Assembly (NCBI GenBank): GCA_029263945.1
Contig: JARIDM010000217.1
Location: 1-10,898 of the forward strand
Direction of reading: 5' to 3'
Length of the DNA stretch: 10,898 bases
Origin: Sporosarcina sp.
Lineage (GTDB): Bacteria > Bacillota > Bacilli > Bacillales_A > Planococcaceae
Below, piece by piece: positions 6,761 through 10,898 of the stretch. The notes under the pieces are model-generated. The model ran no database searches. It was not told the origin of the DNA and saw only the letters and a list, made by a program, of their open reading frames with translations. Numbering within the stretch: position 1 is the first letter of the stretch; each line of letters starts with the position of its first letter. The position numbers and the translations under genes are program-made.

Positions 6761-7276
6761 TTATTGACCTAAACCGTCATGTAATTCGGCTGAACTTCGG
6801 TCCCATAACTCCTTGTTATGTGTTTCTAAAAACGTCGCTAAAACCTTTTTCGATGACGCATCCATCTCGTCAACCATGATATAACCCTTCATAGAGCGAT
6901 CCATTTTATTCATATGCTCAACAAAATTCTTGTATCCTCGGCGAATTGAACGGTCAATGACCATTTCACAAGCTGTAACCCCTGAATAGTATGGGCCTTC
7001 TTCTTTATAGTCAATCGTTACCCAAATCAACCAATATTGCTTACCATTTGCCGATTCTTCACGTGTGGGTAAAAACTTAATCCCACGCTCTAACGGACTT
7101 CTTGCGTGCATCGCACCAATTTCAATCGTTGCAACCTGCGCTTCAACATCTATGACAACTGGCGAGACGTTTTCTAATGACAACGAACCAATTCCGAACC
7201 CTTTATGCCCATCTGTTGGATCGTCTTTTATAATTGTAAAACCTAACTTTGATTTTGGCTTTTGTTCATTATCCAT
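6761..7276 (-). CDS. ywhD: YwhD family protein of unknown function
   Basis: A 171-residue soluble protein with no signal peptide or membrane segment. It fits the YwhD family of Bacillales in length and sequence: KLGFTIIKDDPTDGHKGFG near the N-terminus, an acidic VVIDVEAQVATIEIGAMHARS segment (about 40-60), then YWLIWVTIDY and EMVIDRSIRRGYKNFVEHMNKMDRSMKG in the second half. No catalytic motif is recognisable and the function is unknown. The ATG at 7276 is supported by GGAGGGG (7291-7285), 8 nt upstream. The gene diverges from ywhB across 67 bp and converges on pbpG. In B. subtilis a membrane protease gene, ywhC, sits between ywhB and ywhD; here it is absent. Confidence 0.88.
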   Translation of the reverse strand: MDNEQKPKSKLGFTIIKDDPTDGHKGFGIGSLSLENVSPVVIDVEAQVATIEIGAMHARSPLERGIKFLPTREESANGKQYWLIWVTIDYKEEGPYYSGVTACEMVIDRSIRRGYKNFVEHMNKMDRSMKGYIMVDEMDASSKKVLATFLETHNKELWDRSSAELHDGLGQ

Positions 7277-7309
7277 TTTGTTTACCCCTCCAACTCTGCT
7301 AATATTCTT

Positions 7310-7315
7310 AGTATA
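7310..7315 (-). promoter_or_regulatory. Probable -10 element in the ywhD/ywhB divergent region
   Basis: The 67-bp gap between ywhD and ywhB must hold both promoters if each gene has its own. The palindrome AGTATACT (7310-7317) reads as TATACT on both strands, at 7315-7310 for ywhD and 7312-7317 for ywhB. No convincing -35 hexamer is found at the right distance on either strand, so this is a weak call. Confidence 0.3.
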
Positions 7316-7343
7316 CTGGAAATAATGGGGGAGGGAAAAGAAA

Positions 7344-7529
7344 ATGCCATATGTAACTGTGAAAATGCTCGAAGGACGGACTGACGAACAGAAGCGTGCA
7401 CTTTGTGAAAAAGTAACAGAAGCCGTTGCTGAAACAACAGGTGCACCTGCTGAAAAAGTAGTGGTCTTTATTGAAGAAATGCCTAAAAGTCACTATGCCA
7501 TCGCTGGAAAGCGTCTAAGTGATCAATAA
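7344..7529 (+). CDS. ywhB: 4-oxalocrotonate tautomerase family enzyme (YwhB)
   Basis: A 61-residue tautomerase of the 4-OT family, which act as oligomers of small beta-alpha-beta subunits. The catalytic proline follows the initiator Met (M1-P2-Y3-V4-T5-V6), so it becomes Pro1 after Met removal. Arg12 (in EGRTDEQK) matches the catalytic Arg11 of the mature family numbering. Helix residues 13-33 and a VVVFIEEM strand (39-46) follow, ending in YAIAGKRLSDQ. An equivalent of the second 4-OT arginine (Arg39) is not apparent, which suits the YwhB branch, whose members show promiscuous enol-keto tautomerase activity and whose physiological substrate is unknown. A long purine-rich ribosome binding site (GGGGGAGGG, 7327-7335) precedes the ATG by 8 nt. 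Its stop codon reaches the base of the shared terminator. Confidence 0.93.
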   Translation: MPYVTVKMLEGRTDEQKRALCEKVTEAVAETTGAPAEKVVVFIEEMPKSHYAIAGKRLSDQ

Positions 7530-7583
7530 ATAAAGAAACTGCCCAGTCGCCTCTTGATAAATTGACTGGACAGTTTCTTTATT
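7529..7583. terminator. Bidirectional terminator between ywhB and ywgA
   Basis: The 20-nt arm at 7529-7548 (beginning AATAAAGAAACTG) is complementary to 7564-7583 (ending CAGTTTCTTTATT) at all but one position, an internal C-A mismatch. The loop is 15 nt. T-rich tails lie on both strands. The stem ends hold the last base of the ywhB stop (7527-7529) and the whole ywgA stop (7581-7579), so the convergent genes share one compact terminator. Confidence 0.93.
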
Positions 7584-8085
7584 TTGCAACTTGAAGTTCT
7601 AATTGGTGAATAAAATCAAATGCAGTATCCATTTCCAACGTTGAGAACTTTAATTTATGTTTCACAATATGTACTTTATCAATTTGTTCTTCTTTAGTAA
7701 GGTGATCAAAGAATAAAAGTGTCGACACAAGTTCCAGGAATCGGGATGACTTGGCACTCATTTGTTGAATAAAACCTTTCAACTCAGAAGGTGCAGGTTG
7801 CGCCATTTCAAGGAAATGTGTCCCTTCACCTGACACATGATATTTGTATTGAACATAGGATCCTTTGTCAATGCATGCTTCTTGCAAAAAACCCATTTGG
7901 CATAATTCCTCTATGCGTAAAGTTAATTCTTCTGAATAAGGCCCATACATGCGCAGTTCAAATTTCTCTTTAAAAGGAAACCGCATTTTCTTTGCGATGA
8001 ATATCATTTTTTGAAGCTTTTTTCGTCCCGTTACTTCTTCTGCCAATGAAATAAACTGCACAATTTTTGCGTGCTCTTGTAGCAA
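7579..8085 (-). CDS. ywgA: YwgA family protein (unknown function, Panacea-like pattern)
   Basis: A soluble protein of 168 residues, conserved in Bacillales as YwgA, without assigned function. An N-terminal GRKKLQKMIFIAKKM segment (about 20-34) is followed by an R-MYGPYSEEL motif (about 45-54) and helices with RIEELCQMGFL. This KLQK...YGP-x-x-x-EL layout resembles the Panacea/SocA (DUF4065) domain found in proteolysis adaptors and antitoxins. That likeness is from motif pattern only. Start: the frame is open to a GTG at 8094-8092, but AAAGG touches that GTG with no spacing. A TTG at 8085-8083 has GGTGGAG 3 nt and AAGGG 8 nt upstream, so I prefer TTG, giving MLQEHAKIV. The GTG start would add three residues. 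It lies 14 nt after ywfO and is surely co-transcribed with it. Confidence 0.85.
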   Translation of the reverse strand: MLQEHAKIVQFISLAEEVTGRKKLQKMIFIAKKMRFPFKEKFELRMYGPYSEELTLRIEELCQMGFLQEACIDKGSYVQYKYHVSGEGTHFLEMAQPAPSELKGFIQQMSAKSSRFLELVSTLLFFDHLTKEEQIDKVHIVKHKLKFSTLEMDTAFDFIHQLELQVAK

Positions 8086-8099
8086 GGTCTCCACCCTTT

Positions 8100-9398
8100 C
8101 TAGTTTTTTAATAGTTGTAAAATCTGTAGGTATAAAGGATTATCACCTTTTCCTTCTTCCAACAAGTCTTCTGGATAATAGAGTTTATGATCTGTTCTTC
8201 TCTTTCCCGAAATCGCATCTACAATATCCGATGACCTTGAGATTTCACTCAATTCCCCGTTAGGCATTCTTAAAAATATCGGCAACCGTTCATTTTCCTC
8301 ACCAGGTCGATAAAAATCATACGGCAAATCGGACGATGAATCGACAACGAGATAATATTCTGGGTCAACATTAGCTTTTTTAAATAGTTTTTCTAGCTTA
8401 CGCAATTTTTTATATTCATCTGCAGGATTAAATTCCACATATTGAAAGAGTCTACGATTTAAGAAACGCATGCTTAAATCACTTAAAATCCAATCTGGTT
8501 CTTTTGTCCACATTTGAAAATAGGTTGTCATAATTCCTTCATCTAGCGAAATGTAATCTTCCAATTCAAATGTACGGTCAAAAAAAGTTTGAAAGTGAGA
8601 CGGCACTTGTTTAAACGTATAGCCCGTTTCATAGAGGTACTTCGCCCGATGTAAAATCTTCGTCAAAATGACTTCAGCACTTCTCGATACGGGGTGAAAA
8701 TACACTTGCCAATACATTTGATAGCGGCTCATAATATAATCTTCCACCGCATGCATACCAGTAGATTTGACGACGGCTTGGTCTTCCGATGGTCGCATGA
8801 CACGTAAAATTCGTTCCATATCAAAATGACCATAAGATACCCCTGTAAAATAAGCGTCTCTTTGTAAATAATCCATGCGATCTGCGTCAATCTGGCTGGA
8901 GATAAGACTGACAACAAGCTTATCGGGATAGGTTTTCCCAATCACATCTGATACTTTTTGTGGAAATTCAGCTGACACACGGCGCAAAATCTGATTCACT
9001 TCGGTATCGCCTAGAATAATGGCTTGTGTAAATTCTTCGTGGTCCAAATCGAACACTTTCTCAAATGCATGTGAAAAAGGACCATGACCTAAATCATGCA
9101 GTAACGCCGCACAAAGGGTAACGAGTCGCTCTTCCCCGTCCCACTCAGGTCTGCCACTAAAGCCATCGTCTATAATCCGACGCACAATTTCATATACGCC
9201 GAGCGAATGGTGAAATCTACTATGCTCTGCGCCGTGAAACACGAGATATGTCGTCCCAAGCTGTTTAATCCGACGGAGTCTTTGGAATTCCCGGGTTCCT
9301 ATAACATCCCAGATGACTTTGTCACGAACGTGTATATAACGGTGCACTGGATCTTTAAAGACTTTTTCCTCTATTAGTTTTTCATTTTTATAACCCAT
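8100..9398 (-). CDS. ywfO: HD-domain phosphohydrolase, dNTP triphosphohydrolase-like (YwfO)
   Basis: A 432-residue cytoplasmic enzyme of the SAMHD1/dGTPase-like HD superfamily. An EF1143-type homologue from Enterococcus faecalis hydrolyses dNTPs to nucleoside and triphosphate, so a role in dNTP pool control is probable but not shown for this protein. The N-terminus reads KVFKDPVHRYIHV (12-24), then GTREFQRLRRIKQLG (34-48). The HD metal ligands are visible: His64 in EHSRFHHSLGV (58-68), His101-Asp102 in ALLHDLGHGPFSHAFE (98-113), and Asp171 in SQIDADRMDYLQRDA (168-182). The C-terminal half is helical and specific to the family. The ATG at 9398 is preferred over the longer frame (to 9437) because GGAGGTG lies 4 nt upstream. 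A TACAAT hexamer (9432-9427) may be its -10. ywgA follows 14 nt downstream. Confidence 0.93.
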   Translation of the reverse strand: MGYKNEKLIEEKVFKDPVHRYIHVRDKVIWDVIGTREFQRLRRIKQLGTTYLVFHGAEHSRFHHSLGVYEIVRRIIDDGFSGRPEWDGEERLVTLCAALLHDLGHGPFSHAFEKVFDLDHEEFTQAIILGDTEVNQILRRVSAEFPQKVSDVIGKTYPDKLVVSLISSQIDADRMDYLQRDAYFTGVSYGHFDMERILRVMRPSEDQAVVKSTGMHAVEDYIMSRYQMYWQVYFHPVSRSAEVILTKILHRAKYLYETGYTFKQVPSHFQTFFDRTFELEDYISLDEGIMTTYFQMWTKEPDWILSDLSMRFLNRRLFQYVEFNPADEYKKLRKLEKLFKKANVDPEYYLVVDSSSDLPYDFYRPGEENERLPIFLRMPNGELSEISRSSDIVDAISGKRRTDHKLYYPEDLLEEGKGDNPLYLQILQLLKN

Positions 9399-9735
9399 TT
9401 CACACCTCCATAAACGACTTCTCTTTATTGTACTCAAAAATAGGGTCTCTCGAAAGTGTAATGATAAAAACGATCGTATTTCAATGAATTAAGGTCATGA
9501 TTGTTCTATCAAATAGAATACTCGAACCATGTTGAGCTACGCCACAGTCGCCGATTCTCGCTACGATCAACAGCTATTCCAGCAACATTAACGAATAAAA
9601 AATAATTTCTCCTTTAATTGGTCGTGTCCGTTGATATTTAAAGAAATTAGTTTAAGAGTGAATAAAATAGGAAGCGCATGTCCACACTAGCCATAGATAG
9701 ATATAGAAACTATCAACATGGCAGGAGGAAAGACA
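9399..9735. other. 337-bp spacer between divergent ywfO and rsfA
   Basis: I see no gene here. For ywfO (minus) a TACAAT -10 candidate is at 9432-9427, with TTTCGA 17 nt upstream as a poor -35. Further in are a 15-bp palindrome TTCTATCAAATAGAA (9504-9518), a TGTTGA...TCAACA inverted repeat with a 31-nt loop (9530-9572), and a copy of the array core with one mismatch, TTAATTGGTCG (9614-9624). GATAG...CTATC (9696-9714) lies shortly before rsfA. A sigma-F-like -10 (ATAGAAACTA, 9703-9712) is present but lacks a matching -35, so the rsfA promoter is unresolved. Confidence 0.4.
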
Positions 9736-10365
9736 ATGGTGAAAGTTAGACAGGATGCTTGGATGGAAGAAAATGATATTTTATTGGCGGATACGGTGCT
9801 CAGGCACGTTCGGGAAGGCAGCACTCAACTCTCTGCATTTGAAGAGGTCGGAGATGCACTCAATCGAACAGCCGCTGCTTGTGGATTTAGATGGAATGCT
9901 GTCGTTAGACAAACTTATGAACAAGAATTAGAAGCCGCAAAAAAAGAACGCAAACAAGCGATGCGCATGCTAGGCACTGATTTTAAACGCCGCGGTCAAC
10001 AATTGTATACGCCTACGCAAGGAAGTCATGAAGAAAACAAAGTGGCCATTCCACTTTCTGCATTATCTATGGATACTGTAATTGCGTACTTGGTTCGTCT
10101 CCACCACACGGGCGGCGGCGATGTTGAATCCTTGCGTTGGCGCCAAACAGCAAAAGCTGCGAATGAACATATTGAAAAGCTTGAAAAAGAAATCCTAACA
10201 CTTAAGGAAGAAAATGAAACCATTCGCTCCGATTATGAGCAGTTCGTTCAAATAATGAACCGCGCAAGAAGGCTCGTTACGTTAAATGACGAAGACCGTA
10301 GCGCACCGATTTTCACAATGGAGCAAAATGGGAATCTCGTACAAAAAGAACCGCCGTTGAGTTAA
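9736..10365 (+). CDS. rsfA: RsfA family prespore transcription regulator
   Basis: A 209-residue DNA-binding protein of the RsfA/YlbO family, Myb/SANT-like regulators that tune forespore sigma-F-dependent genes in B. subtilis. The N-terminal domain (about 3-62) carries RQDAWMEENDILLADTVLRH and, further on, ACGFRWNAVVRQTY, with the aromatic residues Trp9, Phe51 and Trp53 expected of the tri-helical fold. A basic linker follows (about 65-92). Residues 137-178 (KAANEHIEKLEKEILTLKEE and beyond) form a probable coiled coil for oligomerisation. Position beside ywfO matches B. subtilis rsfA (ywfN), which favours RsfA over the paralogue YlbO (GerR), although the length is shorter than the roughly 258 residues of B. 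subtilis RsfA. The ATG at 9736 is chosen because AGGAGG (9723-9728) lies 7 nt upstream. An in-frame ATG at 9718 precedes that site and has none of its own. The stop codon lies inside the terminator hairpin. Confidence 0.9.
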   Translation: MVKVRQDAWMEENDILLADTVLRHVREGSTQLSAFEEVGDALNRTAAACGFRWNAVVRQTYEQELEAAKKERKQAMRMLGTDFKRRGQQLYTPTQGSHEENKVAIPLSALSMDTVIAYLVRLHHTGGGDVESLRWRQTAKAANEHIEKLEKEILTLKEENETIRSDYEQFVQIMNRARRLVTLNDEDRSAPIFTMEQNGNLVQKEPPLS

Positions 10366-10379
10366 CGGGCGGTTCTTTT
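10344..10379. terminator. Bidirectional terminator overlapping the end of rsfA
   Basis: AAAAGAACCGCC (10344-10355) pairs perfectly with GGCGGTTCTTTT (10368-10379) over 12 bp, and GTT/AAC can add inner pairs. The plus-strand T-rich tail (TTTTATTTT) terminates rsfA, and the A-run on the other side gives a T-run for minus-strand transcripts from lipL. The rsfA stop codon (10363-10365) falls in the loop region, so the last rsfA codons double as the 5' arm. Confidence 0.93.
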
Positions 10380-10460
10380 ATTTTAGGCAATTTCAGAACC
10401 AGCGTAAACCGTTCCAATTCTATATTGTATCGGCATAGTGGTTTTATGAAATTCAACCTT

Positions 10461-10898
10461 TTACAGTAACATTTTTTTATTTCGTTCCACGACGCGCTTC
10501 AGATAAAATTCGTAAAGTGCCATTTCTTCAGTTTGAAGTCCCTCAGCAACAACCTCATCTGCTAAAAGCTCTAATAAGTGTTGAATACGTACGACGACCT
10601 CTCCCACCGTTAGCTCCAAGCCCAGTAATTCTTCCAGGGAGGCCATGACTTCAGGCCGGATCACTGGATAAGAAAACTTCGTCTCTTCGCCTTGCAACCC
10701 TATTTCATACAAATCACGAATTAATTCTGCACGGGCTGCACCGCTTCCTTCGACACAAAGATAGATTTGTACCGCAATGCCTTTTCGTAATCTGCGCTGA
10801 GAAATACCAGCAAATTTACGTCCGTCAATGCTCAGGTCATAGGAACCAGGACAATAAGAACCCACAATTTCATAGGCTTTTATTTGTCCTTCAGCTTC
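10461..10898 (-). CDS. lipL: Octanoyl-[GcvH]:protein N-octanoyltransferase, C-terminal half (cut by right edge)
   Basis: Enzyme of Bacillus-type lipoate synthesis that moves the octanoyl group from GcvH to the E2 subunits of 2-oxoacid dehydrogenases through a cysteine thioester. The visible 145 residues are about half of a protein of roughly 280. The frame is open to the window edge, so the true start lies beyond 10898. The segment EIVGSYCPGSYDLSIDGRKF is diagnostic: its Cys (visible residue 16) matches the catalytic cysteine (Cys150 in B. subtilis LipL), and the Lys of GRKFAGISQRR is the conserved lysine of the LplA/LipB/BPL fold. GIAVQIYLCVEGSGAARAELIRDLY follows, which is typical of the YwfL/LipL branch and not of LipM or LplA. 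The neighbourhood beside rsfA and ywfO matches B. subtilis ywfL. The gene converges on rsfA and shares its terminator. Confidence 0.93.
   Translation of the reverse strand, partial: EAEGQIKAYEIVGSYCPGSYDLSIDGRKFAGISQRRLRKGIAVQIYLCVEGSGAARAELIRDLYEIGLQGEETKFSYPVIRPEVMASLEELLGLELTVGEVVVRIQHLLELLADEVVAEGLQTEEMALYEFYLKRVVERNKKMLL

Noticed and set aside
9670..9735. Sigma-F promoter for rsfA
   Set aside because: ATAGAAACTA (9703-9712) resembles a sigma-F -10 but lacks the GG and has no GYWTA-like -35 at 15-17 nt. GTTTA with GGAAGCGCAT further upstream matches the -10 poorly.

Overview
The window looks like a chromosomal segment of a low-GC, endospore-forming Bacillales bacterium. A member of the Planococcaceae (Sporosarcina or Lysinibacillus type) seems most likely, but this is inferred from protein character and gene order, not from a marker gene. 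The gene set matches the argS-ywiB / pbpG-ywhD-ywhB / ywgA-ywfO-rsfA / ywfL(lipL) neighbourhood known from Bacillus subtilis. Several genes present there, such as ywhC, speE-speB and ywfM, are not seen here. Two forespore-linked genes (a PbpG-type class A PBP and an RsfA-type regulator) point to a spore former.

Left part (1-1913, minus strand): a cobalamin-uptake operon. A promoter at about 1913-1886 is followed by a complete cobalamin riboswitch aptamer, then an intrinsic terminator with a possible antiterminator partner, then a BtuF-like lipoprotein, then a BtuC/FecCD permease that overlaps it by 8 nt and runs off the left edge. Upstream of this promoter is a tandem array with an exact 20-bp period (core TAATTGGGCG), the most unusual non-coding structure in the window.

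Middle (2081-7583): ywiB (DUF1934) and argS form a translationally coupled minus-strand pair (ATGA overlap) with its own terminator. Divergent from them is a complete class A penicillin-binding protein preceded by a forespore (sigma-G/sigma-F-like) promoter. It ends in a strong bidirectional terminator. Beyond a structured 180-bp intergenic region lie ywhD (minus) and the divergent 4-oxalocrotonate-tautomerase-family gene ywhB (plus).

Right part (7579-10898): ywfO (SAMHD1-like HD phosphohydrolase) and ywgA form a tight minus-strand pair with 14 nt between them. ywgA converges on ywhB through a shared terminator that includes both stop codons. After a gene-poor 337-bp spacer comes rsfA (plus), converging on lipL (octanoyl transferase of lipoate synthesis), which is cut by the right edge.

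This is mostly conserved core-genome content. The items worth a second look are the 20-bp repeat array and its solitary relatives in two other spacers, the YwfO/YwgA pair with its Panacea-like motif pattern, the riboswitch expression platform, and the structured spacer at 6584-6760.
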